Assembly (NCBI GenBank): GCA_903772945.1
Contig: CAICTM010000033.1
Span: forward strand, 1 to 64,000
Origin: Seminavis robusta
Lineage: Eukaryota; Bacillariophyta; Bacillariophyceae; Naviculales; Naviculaceae
Direction: 5' to 3'
Length of the DNA stretch: 64,000 nucleotides
The notes under the pieces were generated by a model. That model was not told the origin of the DNA and did no database searches. It saw only the letters and a program-made list of their open reading frames with translations. The position numbers were made by a program, and so were the translations under genes. Positions within the stretch are counted from its first letter, which is position 1. The number at the start of each line of letters is the position of its first letter. Shown here piece after piece: positions 40,697 to 51,357 of the stretch.

Positions 40697-41745
40697 ATGA
40701 CGAAGCAGCCTGTTGGAATATGGTTGGTCAGCACCGTGATCACCCTGTTGTGCGTCAACTTTGCAAGAGGCAATGATCATCTTGGTGGACAGCATTTTAC
40801 AGAAGAAAGAGGAGAAACATGTCCTTCCTTGCCCTCAGTTTCCGTCACGTTTGAAATTTCAGCATCGCGGTTGGAAGACGTGTATCAATCCGCAAAGCTC
40901 ATTACCCTGTCAGCCGTTCAATCTATTGATAAGCTGGTGGAGGAGAATCAGGATAACTACGACCTATTCCAGGGTTGGGCTGATTGGGATGACCGCACAA
41001 TCCTCGCCAAGCTCAACGGAACTTGCTACGTGGCTTTTGGCTTTCCAGAAGGCACTCTGCTGGATCCCATTCAAAACTTGAATCCCCTTACCCAACCAGT
41101 GGGCGACTGCCTTGTTCGCCGTGGGTTCTTCGATGCTTACAATACGTCCTCTTATGCCCAAGAGTTTCGTCAAGAGTTAAACACCTGTCTAGCTTCTTGT
41201 TCCTCCAATGGGCAACGTCAACAATGCCCCTTGGTCACCACGGGATACTCGCAAGGTGGAGCTGTGGCGGTTGTAGCGACCATTGATCTGCGGCGGCATG
41301 CACCCACGTTCATTACCTTTGGAGCCACCAAAGCTATTCTTGACGATGCATCCTGTCGCAATCCTGTCGAGCAGCACCCCTGCACGGATTTTCGGGTGGA
41401 CCAGCACTATCAGTTTGTCAACGTGCTCGAGGGAGATTACGAGGACCTAATCCATTTTCAGCCACTCATGTGGGACGACTCTTGTTTCTGGATGAAAACA
41501 CGGACTTTGTCATTGGATCTCCTGGCTCCATCAATGGGGAAAATGTCAACGTTACGACCACCCGAAGTCCATGGTCCAACTCGGTTCATGATGCCAATCT
41601 CTATCGACAGAGAATTGAACGACTCTACAGTCAACAAAACTGTGCCCCATTGCCAGTTGCCAGGTGGGAGTCCAATCATGTCTGCCACTACAATGATGAA
41701 TGCGACAGTGGACTGTGTCAAGAGGATACCAATGTTTCTTCTTAA
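40697..41745 (+). CDS. Secreted class-3 lipase, with a 1-nt frameshift near 41446
   Basis: ATG 40697 starts a signal peptide (IWLVSTVITLLCVNFARG). The alpha/beta-hydrolase core includes GTCYVAFGFPEG, VRRGFFDAYNTSSYAQEF and the nucleophile elbow TTGYSQGGAVA, with Ser185. The following FITFGATKA strand fits lipase_3. At about 41446 the frame breaks: one missing C would restore the DPNPF-SATHVGRLLFLDE motif holding the catalytic His. The downstream frame then runs to 41745 with a Cys motif (HYNDECDSGLCQE). Unshifted, the ORF runs to 41764 with an unrelated tail and no His. Either the base call is wrong or the gene is recently dead. It hydrolyses acyl esters outside the cell or in the secretory path. 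Confidence 0.75.
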
Positions 41746-42032
41746 ACACGACGATGCAAGCTAGCTCCGCGGTGCCAGTAGGGTACATTACGGGACTCGT
41801 GTGTCAAGCAGAGCCATGGCCCCCGGTCAAGAGCTCAAGCTCGAGTGATCAATTGAGGGGAGCAAGGTTAGTTCCAGAGCATCATGAGATGACATTTAGA
41901 GGGCAATTTCTAAATTAGACCAGCTAGCTAGCTGTAGACTGGCTATTCTACATCCATTTTGGTGGGCTCAATGAATTGCCTATCGTTTCTTTGTACCGAT
42001 AGATCAATCAGCCCCCCACATCCGTCCACAAA

Positions 42033-43664
42033 TCAAGCTTCTGGCATGAGTTCGGTTTCGTCGTCAATATTTGGCGGTGGAATTTCCTGTTTGGCTAATC
42101 GTTCTTCTGTCGTTCGTTGATGTTTCTTGATGTGTTGGCGGTAAATGCACAAGGACAAGATGGATATCAACCATACCAATATGACGAGTCCAAAGATCAT
42201 CAATGGTTTCCACGGACTGTCTGGTTCAGCCGTTTTCACAGTCAGGGTCATGTTGGCCAGCGGATTGGTGTCGGTCCAGCTACTACTACTAGTCGTAGCA
42301 GAAGTCGTAGTAGTAGTGGTAGTTGTAGTGACTTCGGTGGGTGCCGCAGTAAAATCGTCCACGGGAACACAGTATTCAAAATCCCCGGGATGAAATTGTA
42401 TGCGTGTCGCCAGTTCGGGATGCGCTCGTCGAAAGACTTGTTGTAGCATGCCTTGTCGATATCCCCACAAAGTACCATTGTGCAAGAGGTCACAGACGAG
42501 TTTGGGATCTTCTCCGACCATTCGGATTCCAAATTTCGCATACGCTCGATGGCATTGGGAAAGATCGGGAGGTGGTGCATAATATGTGTTGGCGTGTTTG
42601 CCGAGGACACTGTGGGCATCCTTGGGGCCATTGCACGACGTGGAAACCAAAAAGGTGTAGACCTGGAAACTGTTTGTGTCGTAGGAAACCCACAATTTGC
42701 GGCGTTGTCCCACACCCGGGTGATTGTTGTCATTGTTTTTGGTTTTGGTGGCGGTGGCACTAGTACCGGTAGGCAATAAAGGCTGTACGTTCATGTCTTG
42801 CATGATGGTTTGTACAAACTCTGCAAAGGCTTGTTTGATTTGTTTTTTCGGCAGATGTTTAGCGAGACGTGATGTTTCTGTGGTAATGATAAAGGACACG
42901 CCCACGACCAAGTCTTCTCCTGCCAAGTTTTCTTCTTGTTTTTGTTGTCGCGGTGGTGGTACATCGTGTAGTTGTTCGGGCAGGATGCGTGCATTGGTAC
43001 TAGTAGTACCGGTAGTATGACTATGACAATCACAGGTAATGTGCAATGGTAGCGGTATCCCAGATTTTCCAGAGCGTTCTGATGCAGTTGCGTACACATC
43101 CAATTCTTTTCCTTCTTTCCCCCCGTCTTGTAGTTGTAGGACAGTAGCATGAGCCACTACTAGTAGGTACTGGTCCTTGACCTCATGATTGGTAAATGCT
43201 TCAGTGGGAATGGAGAGGCTTGCCATGTCATTGCCATTGCCATTGCCATTGCCTTGGTGGTCTTGAATGGGTTTTTGGTATTCAAATTGAGTGGGATCTG
43301 CTGGAATATCTTCAGGAAACTCTTGCAAGTCTTGCAAGCCTGTTCCCTCAACTACCTGAAAATGCAGATGAAGATCCAACAACTGGAAGGCAACGCCACT
43401 GGTCTTGTACGTGGCTTGAAGGGTATCATTTACAAACTCCACACAGAATGTACCCACTGAGGCTACTGATACTACTGAGCCAATCCCTTGTTCTGACTGT
43501 GATATTAATACTCTAAGAGGAAAGCAGCTCTTCTCCACAGGCACTGCAGATTCCAAAAAGCAAAAACTATTCATAGAATCTTCCAGAGCTCTTGTTGTGC
43601 TTATGCTCACACCCAACAGCATTAGTAACAGCAACCAAATGCTCAGAGTCCACTGATTCATCAT
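42033..43664 (-). CDS. Type I single-pass membrane protein, unknown family
   Basis: 543 residues from the second of two adjacent ATGs' codons (43664), which gives a clear signal peptide (WTLSIWLLLLMLLGVSIS). The ORF is open further upstream but that part is not needed. The lumenal or extracellular part has conserved-looking Cys (SFCFLESAVPVEKSCFPLRV, HITCDCHSH, STSCNGPKDAHSVLGKHANT, VCDLLHNGTLWGYRQGM, FEYCVPVDD), a Thr-run stalk, and one membrane helix about 485-508 (PLMIFGLVILVWLISILSLC). The cytosolic tail is short and acidic. No domain is recognised. Confidence 0.65.
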   Translation of the reverse strand: MMNQWTLSIWLLLLMLLGVSISTTRALEDSMNSFCFLESAVPVEKSCFPLRVLISQSEQGIGSVVSVASVGTFCVEFVNDTLQATYKTSGVAFQLLDLHLHFQVVEGTGLQDLQEFPEDIPADPTQFEYQKPIQDHQGNGNGNGNDMASLSIPTEAFTNHEVKDQYLLVVAHATVLQLQDGGKEGKELDVYATASERSGKSGIPLPLHITCDCHSHTTGTTSTNARILPEQLHDVPPPRQQKQEENLAGEDLVVGVSFIITTETSRLAKHLPKKQIKQAFAEFVQTIMQDMNVQPLLPTGTSATATKTKNNDNNHPGVGQRRKLWVSYDTNSFQVYTFLVSTSCNGPKDAHSVLGKHANTYYAPPPDLSQCHRAYAKFGIRMVGEDPKLVCDLLHNGTLWGYRQGMLQQVFRRAHPELATRIQFHPGDFEYCVPVDDFTAAPTEVTTTTTTTTTSATTSSSSWTDTNPLANMTLTVKTAEPDSPWKPLMIFGLVILVWLISILSLCIYRQHIKKHQRTTEERLAKQEIPPPNIDDETELMPEA

Positions 43665-44599
43665 TCTATCGTGTACTTGTATCGATCCCGATAATAATGT
43701 GGATAAAGTGATAAAGTATGAGGAGGAGAGCAATGCAGCAGCAAGCTTATAAGCTCCCTGCCAGATTTCTTGATAAGTCATTGGTCGGAAAGTCGGAAAG
43801 TACTGAGCAATGTAGTGGCGCATGACCTTGAAACATGGATACTGAGACTGAACCGGCAGTGGCAAGGTACCGGCACCAGTTCCAGTTCCAGTTCCAGATA
43901 GGGATGGGGACAATAATGCACCGCGGCATTTGCCAATATGGGGGTTTAGAGTAGGGAAATTAGCTACGGAAGCCAGCCGGGGCTAGCTAGTTTCGAGGGC
44001 ACCAGAGCATTCCGAGGTCTCCTGCATGGCATCTCACCAGAAATTATGTTTTGCTAGCTATAACTAACTGGCCCTCTTGCTTGTTGCATACTGTGGTTAT
44101 TCCTTTCTTGGTAATGGACGTACCGGTGCCGAAGGATGTCTCAGTGTGGCCTTGTTCTTGGTAGCTTTTATTAATAGCCAGCTGAGGAACTTTCATGGCT
44201 GGCTGGGGCGATCACTTGACTTTGTCTCCAGCCATGTTGTTTGGTGCACGATGTCAAGCTAGTGTTAGTGTTGTGCCCACCGCTTTTGATGGCTTCCACC
44301 TCACCATCTACATCCAAGTCCTCCATACCGTATCCCCATCTTGGGGTGCGTGCAACAACACTCAACTCTCGTGACTCGACTCGACTGTCACTCGACTCGT
44401 GTGACTGAATGCAAAGAGAGATTGCCTTATGTCCTTATGTACCGGTATATGATAGAAAAGGAATACCGGTACAGCCCTCCGACGTCTGGAGCACGTTTGA
44501 CAAATAAATGGCCATTTTTTTTTGCACTCGTCGCTCACAACAAAGAATTCCGATTCGATTCGCGTTGGAACAATCACCAAAGATCGCACAATCGAGATC
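43665..44599. other. Intergenic with a dispersed-repeat copy at 43940-43977
   Basis: GGGGGTTTAGAGTAGGGAAA, then TTAGCTACGGAAGCCAGC, matches 20145-20183. ACCGGTA words occur at 44121, 44440 and 44464. No gene is seen. Confidence 0.5.
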
Positions 44600-44938
44600 A
44601 TGCCCGACAATCCCAACCAAAGCAACAATAAAGAGAACAACACTATGATGCCCGCTCCTCTGCCCTGGTCCAAGCCTTTCGTCCATCCCAAGAGCACCCC
44701 TGAAGGCTGGGGCACGCTCCAATCCAGGCGTTCGTACAAGTATCTTGAGTTGTTTGTACCCAATCGTGCAGCAGAGCAGGTGCGCGACTCTGACAAGGAC
44801 ACAACATTGGCAACGAACAGCCACAATAACGCCAAAGATATCGAGGAATCTCCAGAAGAAGCCGAGTGTTCGGAATGGGGGCAGTTTGCACCTATCGAAG
44901 AAGAGGAGACGGAGGAGGAAGACAAGGAGCAACCCTAG
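44600..44938 (+). CDS. Small acidic protein of unknown function
   Basis: 112 residues from the ATG at 44600 (MPDNPNQSNNKENNTMMPAP). The middle has an ordered-looking segment (PLPWSKPFVHPKSTPEGWGT, LQSRRSYKYLELFVPN) and the C-terminus is very acidic (EEEETEEEDKEQP). Composition is coding-like in one frame only. It could be nuclear or a chaperone-type acidic protein, but nothing proves this. Confidence 0.5.
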   Translation: MPDNPNQSNNKENNTMMPAPLPWSKPFVHPKSTPEGWGTLQSRRSYKYLELFVPNRAAEQVRDSDKDTTLATNSHNNAKDIEESPEEAECSEWGQFAPIEEEETEEEDKEQP

Positions 44939-45437
44939 CTAGTTCTTGGCTAGAACAAGGAATTGTCAATGGATGCCCAGATTGCTTGTGGGCGCCACCG
45001 GTAGCTGTGGGCGGCTGTGCTTTGAACGTTCGTGCTGGCTAGCTAGCTGGAGGGAATATGCGGAAGAAGTTCTGATCCGGTGGATTATTACCAAGCGTTG
45101 CTTGGGTACATTCTTTGTGTTGCCCCTTGGCGCCAAACGTCTCCCCGTGTATGAGGGTCCTGGGCAGTGGACTAGGCTGCTGCCTGCGTGCATACAAATA
45201 TACCGAGCAACCAGCTACATACATAAGGCCGGATGTGTGCTCGCTCTGGATTGGTGGGGCACCGTATACTAGAATGGCTTCATAAATATTAGCACGAACA
45301 GAAGCACCAACTATCCATAGACAGACAGAACAGGGGNNNNNNNNNNNNNNNNNTGCATACAAACGTAAATCTTGCTACACACGTAGCTTTAGTAGTAGTT
45401 GGTTGCCCGGGTCCACGTTCGATCCATCAATCACTTA
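44939..45437. other. Intergenic, containing an assembly gap
   Basis: Short ORFs across the gap are artefacts. No gene is seen. Confidence 0.5.
45337..45353. other. Assembly gap (17 N)
   Basis: A run of 17 N marks unresolved sequence, just after a GGGG run. Confidence 0.98.
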
Positions 45438-46757
45438 TTACCGCGGGTCCTTTTCTTGTTTATGTTCTCGTAAAACTTCACCGGTACTGCCTCCTCTCTG
45501 GTAATAGGTTGTCATGGGTTGGTACAGCACAATAACGGCATCATCATTTCTTCCAAACGCATACAAGACATCCTGAATGAAGACATAATCTTCCGCCTTG
45601 TACATGCTCGTGTGGGACAATTGTCCCAGGACCGCCAGTCGTCGCACAGCCATGTGCCCGTGTCCCAATCCTCTCCAAAAGTGCAAGACTTCTTGGCGCT
45701 TAAACGTCAAGTCGTACAGGTGCGTGCCACGCGTCGTGTCGGGAGGCAAGACGGCACAGGATTCTCTCGTGTCATTGTCGAGTTGAGTGGCATTGTTGGG
45801 CTTACGTTCCAGCATGCCGAGCACCAAGACTCGTTTGGGATAACAGGTAAACTGCTGTCGCAAGAGTGCATTGCGATGAGGCAGTTCCATGTCATCGGAA
45901 TCAATGTATGCCACAATATCGGAAGATGCAATGCGCTCAATGGCGTTCCGGGCATGCCCCGCGGTTACTCGATCCTTGACACAGACGAGGCGGAGACGAA
46001 CTTCATGGTGGGCATCATTGAGAATGTGTCGCATGTCTTGATAGATTCTGCGACACGTTTCTTGTTCATCCGTGCTACCAGAAGGAAGCCCCTTCTTCAT
46101 CATCATATTGCTCATGACCATGACTACTTCCTGTGCCAAGACTGTCTGCGCGGCAATGCTTCGCATCAAGTCGGCAAAGTGCTTTTCGTTGCAAAAGGTT
46201 GCCGGGACGCCGGTGGTGATGGTTACCGGGTTCCCCCAATCGGCCGTGCTTTCTTTGGGGCTGGAATCCTCCTCCTGAGTGGGGATCCCACGTTGACGTA
46301 CATGTGCCGATTTATGGTACAGGTTCGTAGTTGTTGGCTCCTGATCTGTGGATGATGTGTTTGTAATATTAGGCTGCGGCCACGACTGCCCGGGAGCAGG
46401 TAAGTGTTCCAGATAGAGCCAGCCCGTTGGCGGGAACTCAATTTCGAGCGGGTGTTGCGCACGGCTCTCTTGATAATCAGCTAGCTTTGCAGCTGGGCCA
46501 TTGGTGTCGAATAAGGAAGCAACGGAAAGCCTTCGCTTGTAAAGTCCAATGATGCGCGCATCTCCAAAGAGGCCAGCAGCCACGGCGAACCCTACGAAGG
46601 AGACCAAGAACCATTTGGTCCATCTGGAGCCATTGCTTGGATTAGACATGATGTTGGGAGTTGTTCTCGCTCTTTTTGGATTGGAGAAGCAGCCGTCGAT
46701 CGTTGCTGGTGTATCTATACCAGCTAGTGGGTTCAGGGACTGTGATGGACGATGCAT
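45438..46757 (-). CDS. Type II membrane GT-A (family 2-like) glycosyltransferase
   Basis: 439 residues. A membrane anchor lies at about 48-65 (KWFLVSFVGFAVAAGLFG), then a Ser/Thr-rich stem. The catalytic domain starts near 177 (VTITTGVPATFCNEKHFADL). It has GHARNAIERIASSDIVAYID followed by SDD (286-289), the DxD metal/nucleotide-sugar motif of GT-A folds. LGHGHMAVRR and YKAEDYVFIQDVLY (an ED acceptor-type motif) follow. It is expected in the Golgi, transferring a sugar from a nucleotide sugar; the acceptor is unknown. The ATG could also be the second one at residue 37, closer to the anchor. No intron is needed. Confidence 0.75.
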   Translation of the reverse strand: MHRPSQSLNPLAGIDTPATIDGCFSNPKRARTTPNIMSNPSNGSRWTKWFLVSFVGFAVAAGLFGDARIIGLYKRRLSVASLFDTNGPAAKLADYQESRAQHPLEIEFPPTGWLYLEHLPAPGQSWPQPNITNTSSTDQEPTTTNLYHKSAHVRQRGIPTQEEDSSPKESTADWGNPVTITTGVPATFCNEKHFADLMRSIAAQTVLAQEVVMVMSNMMMKKGLPSGSTDEQETCRRIYQDMRHILNDAHHEVRLRLVCVKDRVTAGHARNAIERIASSDIVAYIDSDDMELPHRNALLRQQFTCYPKRVLVLGMLERKPNNATQLDNDTRESCAVLPPDTTRGTHLYDLTFKRQEVLHFWRGLGHGHMAVRRLAVLGQLSHTSMYKAEDYVFIQDVLYAFGRNDDAVIVLYQPMTTYYQRGGSTGEVLREHKQEKDPR

Positions 46758-48155
46758 GGTGTGTGTTTGTCATTTTTTGACCAGGTCCAGGACGGCTCGA
46801 CGCCAGGTCCCGGTTCGTACCTCTAACCCTAAGCAACGAGAAACCTCAACGTCGGAGGGTACTTGACAAACTCGTGAATTTTTCCTCATTTTTATGATCT
46901 TCCCGTCCCACCAGTACAGGTACAGTATGCATACGGAATAGGCATGGTAAGATTTACATTATAAAATATACATGTAACAGGGAGTGAATTCTCCAGCAAG
47001 AGAAGAACAACAGAAGCTTGGAAACAAGTGGCACAGATAGAAGATCCAGGAGCTCGAGGCAGTGTCTCGAGCCCTGGAACAATCTACTTGACTTTGTGGA
47101 ATTACCGGAGACCCTCCATACCATGATTCTTTGAAGTCTGGGCCCATCCATACATTTGGAAGAAGAAGATCTTTGGTACCGGTATACCGGTACTGTGTAT
47201 CAATGGCCTTGAACGTGCGGATATTTCTTCGGAATGTGACATTGTATACGCGGCGATGCGGACGTACTACCGGTAAGCTCTATACTAGCTCCTGCAAAAC
47301 GGCCGGCATGGAATGGAACAAACTACCAACGAATCGACTTTCTTCGGCCGGGTGGGGTTACTGAAGAAGGCTTCGGCTGCGACATGACGGGCTGACAGTG
47401 GAAACGTTGACGTTTGATCGAATCCGGTGTGTATGGTATAGTCTCGGGGGCTAGTAATGATGGAGTCGGTTGATTCAATCGAGTCGAGTCGATAGCTTTG
47501 CCCGCACCGCCAAGGGAAATGAGGCACGGGATGGGCTTCTCCTGATTTGATTTCATTCCAATCAATCCCACTTTGTGGCCGATGCATAGAAAAACCATCC
47601 ACTGAAACAAGACGATTTCCCTCGCAGATGCAATGATTGATTCTTGGAGCTTGTCCATCGAAGAGGCAACTGCAATCCGAGCGAGATTGCAATGCTTTTG
47701 AACTCAATGTTCCATGCAGCTGCGGCATACTGGTTTTGGTTTCTCATTCTTTCCACCGTAGGTTATGCGGCAACCATGCCCATGCAATGACACCGCAAGG
47801 GCGGGCAATCGTGTCATATACGCATGGCGTTGCGAGCATCATCTCCTTTTGGCTTCATAATGGCAGGTAGACCAGATCACGTCGGCAATTGCTAACATTG
47901 AATATAATGAGGATTCGTTTTGGCTCTTCGGTGATAGCTAGCCAGCTACCGTAGCTAGCACATGTACGGTATGCGTGGCAGTCAAGAGAAGTCAGGTGTT
48001 ATAAACATATTGAGGATCATGTTAATAAAACTCTTTTGCTTTGATTTATTGCTGCTCAAGACAGGCCCAGCCACACACACAGACACACAAACCCCCCCCA
48101 CACACACACACGAAGGCCTTAGCACGTCAACTCAAAGGTATATTTGAACCAAATC
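46758..48155. other. Intergenic
   Basis: A CA/ACAC microsatellite lies at 48067-48113. The longest ORF (47728-47285, minus, 147 codons) has no domain and no supporting start context. TACCGGTATACCGGTAC lies near 47180. Confidence 0.4.
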
Positions 48156-48653
48156 TTACACACTGGCAATCCGCGAACGAGCTGTATCCGCATGGTCAGC
48201 TTGGTGGTCCCTTTCAGCTTGGTCGTCATCGTCGGCTTGGTGATCCCTTTCAGCTTGGTTGCCATTGTCATTGCCATTGTCATTGCCGCGATCACTCATC
48301 CGATTCTGGGCACCATCATGAGCAAGCAGACTATGCGGCTCAAATCGGGCCATCTCTCGAAGGAGTGTCGCAATCTTCTCTCGCACCACATTCTGATCCA
48401 CCACTAACCACTCATGGCTTGGGCGGTCCCATTTCAAAAACCGGAAACCTTCGGTCTCCAGATCCATCACTATCTGCCGGGTCAAATTGGTCTTGGCCAT
48501 CTTCACTGTCAAGGCTATCCAAGTGCCCATGTACTGCTCATCCAGAAACTTGCGAAGCAGGACATTTCCTGAATGAGTATAGATGTAGCCACCGCGTCCC
48601 AGCAGCACATCCCTGGTCTGCACATCATTTGGGGCAACTTTCTCATGATTCAT
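48156..48653 (-). CDS. DUF6824-domain protein, inverted copy 1
   Basis: 165 residues. The domain begins at once: TRDVLLGRGGYIYTHSGNVL, FLDEQYMGTWIAL, TRQIVMDLETEGFRFLKWD, EWLVVDQNVVREKIATLLRE. The tail is made of NGND/DHQAD repeats. DUF6824 is a diatom/stramenopile domain with the N-terminal signature DVLLGRGG and a helical end with REK(I/A)…LR. Its function is unknown; the conserved glycines and basic residues have led to suggestions of nucleic-acid binding, not shown. An inverted paralog lies at 53617-54048, and homology extends into both flanks. Confidence 0.85.
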   Translation of the reverse strand: MNHEKVAPNDVQTRDVLLGRGGYIYTHSGNVLLRKFLDEQYMGTWIALTVKMAKTNLTRQIVMDLETEGFRFLKWDRPSHEWLVVDQNVVREKIATLLREMARFEPHSLLAHDGAQNRMSDRGNDNGNDNGNQAERDHQADDDDQAERDHQADHADTARSRIASV

Positions 48654-49940
48654 CGCTTCAGGCTTTTCTTGCTTGCTGTATTCTTTGGATGTTGATTGCC
48701 TGGGTTAATGAATGAATCCACAACTCGAGGTGAGGAGTGTCAGTTACGCTTGTGGGCGTGCCGACTCACACCGTAGCTGGGGCTCTGTCGATGCAGTACT
48801 GATCCTGGAACCTGAAATGCTAACATTCATCACCTCATCAGATGGATGAGGAGTGTCTACTTGCTACTAGCTAGCAATCTATTAGCTTTAGCGCAGGGAA
48901 ATGTTTATCTACCCGGAACTGCAGCCGGCCTGGGTGGCAAAGTTACATTAATTCCATTGCTTGAAAGAATTACGTCCTAAAGACCTCCACGATACGCATT
49001 CATTCAAACAAGGTTTTACATGTACAAACTGCAACTTAGCTTATCTATTTAGTATTTAGTTTTCCATTGCAACTTATAATAGCTTTCTTTAAATAGCGGG
49101 CACATGGAGAAACCCAACGAAACTCGCAACCAAGAGCTCTGCCCACGGAGCCCTGTCCTCCGTTGCACAACGAGAGAGTAGCTGCAAAACCAAAAGCTCT
49201 TTGCCCCGTGATTCGATCCCAGTACTCGCTGGGGGTACATGTAGCTAGCTACGGGTCAATCGGGTTGGAACTATATTTTTACATCTGGCCCTGGTACTGG
49301 TTACTATTAAATAGAGTCTATGATGCGGTAGCTAGCTAGCTATTGCCGGTAACTGTAGGGCTCTAGCTAGCTGGCTGCTGTACGGCACTCCCACCGGTTG
49401 CTATCTACCGGTATGCCATGGTACCCACACGGTGCGGTAGCCGCAGCTGGAAGAAGAATTAATTGTTGGCAGCAAGTTTCGAGACTGGCTTCCGTGCCAT
49501 GGCTGTCAACGTGGGTGTGAACCTGTCAAATGTCAACGCCCAAACACTGTGCAAACAGGTACTGAGCATTAATTATTAGGTCACTCGGATTATGCTGGCT
49601 CCAGCGAGACAGCGAGGGTCAAGGTCAAAGTAGGCCTTTAAATCTCTCAAAAGCAGGACTCAAGTTCCATAGAACATCTAAACTTCACTCCATAAACTCG
49701 AAAAAAGTGAGACAAATGTCGCCCGGGTGGGCATGAGTTTACTATACAAATTATCAGTACTAACAAAGTTTCCCGCGCTTTCCGCCCTTTTTCTAGCTCC
49801 GGAGCCCCAACCCAATGTGTGACATTGTTGGCCACTATTGGCTTAAATGTTTCTCAGATGCCACGAGCGCTCCACTAAACAAAGCCATGAACTTCACTAC
49901 CACTTCAGGATGACAGCGGACACAGCGCATCATTCAATCA
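48654..49940. other. Intergenic
   Basis: Bases 48654-48720 are still homologous, in inverted orientation, to the DUF6824 copy-2 leader near 53560. The rest is rich in CTAGCTAG and GAGGAGTGTC words. No gene is supported. Confidence 0.45.
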
Positions 49941-50344
49941 GGACCTCTGTGGAAACTCAAGTCATGCTACTTTTCGTCTCCTAAATCCTTTTGATCGTCT
50001 CCTATTTAATGGATTTCGTCTCCTAAAAATAGGAGACGAAACGGATCGTCTCTTAAATCTTTTGTCTCCTCTTAAAACGTCTCCTTAGTCTCCTATTTTC
50101 AACGGATCGTCTCCTATTCTCAACGGATCGTCTCTTAAGTGTCCCATGTCCCATGTAAACTGTATGGTATCGTCGCTTAAATCTTTCGGATCGTCTCTTA
50201 TTTCGAAATTTTCGTCTCCTAATTGTAATGTCTCCTACTGAATCGTCGATTGCTTTCGTCTCTTAAATCATTACGATCGTCTCCTATTCCTCGGTGTATC
50301 GTCTCCTAAGTATTTTGCCACGAATGACGTTTCCACAGAGGTCC
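49941..50344. mobile_element. MITE-like element with 16-bp perfect terminal inverted repeats
   Basis: GGACCTCTGTGGAAAC (49941-49956) and its exact reverse complement (50329-50344) bound 404 bp of non-coding DNA. The interior is about 16-18 copies of CGTCTCCTA or CGTCTCTTA separated by short A/T spacers, often GGATCGTCTC. It has one 12-bp perfect hairpin, TTTCGTCTCCTA-AAAA-TAGGAGACGAAA (50014-50041). No clear target duplication is visible. Confidence 0.6.
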
Positions 50345-50399
50345 AGTAGAAAAGCAAACGATCCAATAAGATTCGCTCACTTCTTGTTACTTGCAGGGC

Positions 50400-50590
50400 G
50401 TGGTACTCACACTGTTTTAGCATGTGAGTATGGGTACTGAGTAGTACTCACAATTCCAAAGTCAAGTGAGTATGGGTACTGGGTAATACTCACAATTCCC
50501 AGGGTCAAGTGAGTACGGGTATCATGTGAGTACAGGTACTTTGTGGGTACTATAGAGTACTCACTGAGTACTCATAAATAATTACTTAGG
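50400..50590. repeat. GTGAGTA(C/T)GGGTACT repeat array, left block
   Basis: At least five units of GTGAGTATGGGTACTGAGTA-like sequence alternate with the reverse motif ACTCAC. The array resumes at about 50975 on the other side of the hAT relic. Confidence 0.8.
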
Positions 50591-50599
50591 GAAATTATC

Positions 50600-50970
50600 T
50601 AGGTTTTTCTAGTTCTGGCTGGGGGCTCATCAATCTTGTTGTAAAGGTCCACCATGGCATCAATATCACTGTTAATCCTCCTCTTCACATCTGCTGGCAG
50701 TTAGCTTGAGGAGATCCTTGGTCCTATTCTTTGCCCATTCCTTTCTTGCATCATTGATGCATTGCTTGTAGTTCTGGATGAATGCACTGTTCTTGAGCAA
50801 AGAAGGCGCATTTGAATGTCATGTCAACCTTCTGTCCATTGCTGAGTTTTCCATCAAACCATGTACAAGAACTGAAAACTCTTTCTTGGAAGCCGTTCTA
50901 TCTGGCATTGCAAAGATGCGCACAGCAACTTCAAAGATGATTGGTGGTTGGTTTTGCCAGTTGTCTCCCA
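50600..50970 (-). pseudogene. hAT-type transposase C-terminal relic (probable)
   Basis: The minus strand reads NWQNQPPIIFEVAVRIFAMP, then RTASKKEFSVLVHGLMENSA, a stop, and SLLKNSAFIQNYKQCINDA. This resembles the hAT dimerisation region (A.RI(F/L)(S/A)(I/M)P..(A/T)AS.(R/K)EFS…HG/HSKL…). Stops and frame changes show decay. The two GTGAGTAC arrays on either side could be subterminal repeats of the same element. Confidence 0.42.
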
Positions 50971-50974
50971 CCAA

Positions 50975-51200
50975 AATACTCACAAAATACTCACCGAGTA
51001 CTCACTGGTACTCACTTCGAAGTACTCACCGAAGTACTCACCGAAGACTCAAAAAGTACTCAAAATCCGGAGTCATGTGAGTACGGGTACTGAGTAATAC
51101 TCACATTTTCTGAGGTCATGTGAGTATGGGTACTGAGTATACTCAGTACTCAGTACCCGTACTCACATCGAGTACACGCAGCGTGTATTTCATGTGAGTC
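50975..51200. repeat. GTGAGTA(C/T)GGGTACT repeat array, right block
   Basis: Starts with forward ACTCACCGAGTACTCAC-type units, then GTGAGTACGGGTACTGAGTA, and a palindromic stretch ACTGAGTATACTCAGTACTCAGT at 51131-51153. Confidence 0.75.
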
Positions 51201-51357
51201 CCACACCCTGGTTACTTGTACTTACTTGTGCATGCTGCACCACACGCCAAACGCAGAGTTTTCTTAGCTGTTTTCTTCCATCCTCATTTTTTGGAACGCT
51301 TATCCTTTTTTTCGACGCGTTGAGTGGCCGAGGCACGGAAAACAGCTCAATCTATCC

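Noticed and set aside
47285-47728. Minus-strand ORF of 147 codons
   Set aside because: No recognisable motif, several overlapping ORFs of similar size; could be chance.
49195-49235. tRNA-like B-box sequence (GATTCGATCCC)
   Set aside because: No matching A-box, no cloverleaf stems around it.
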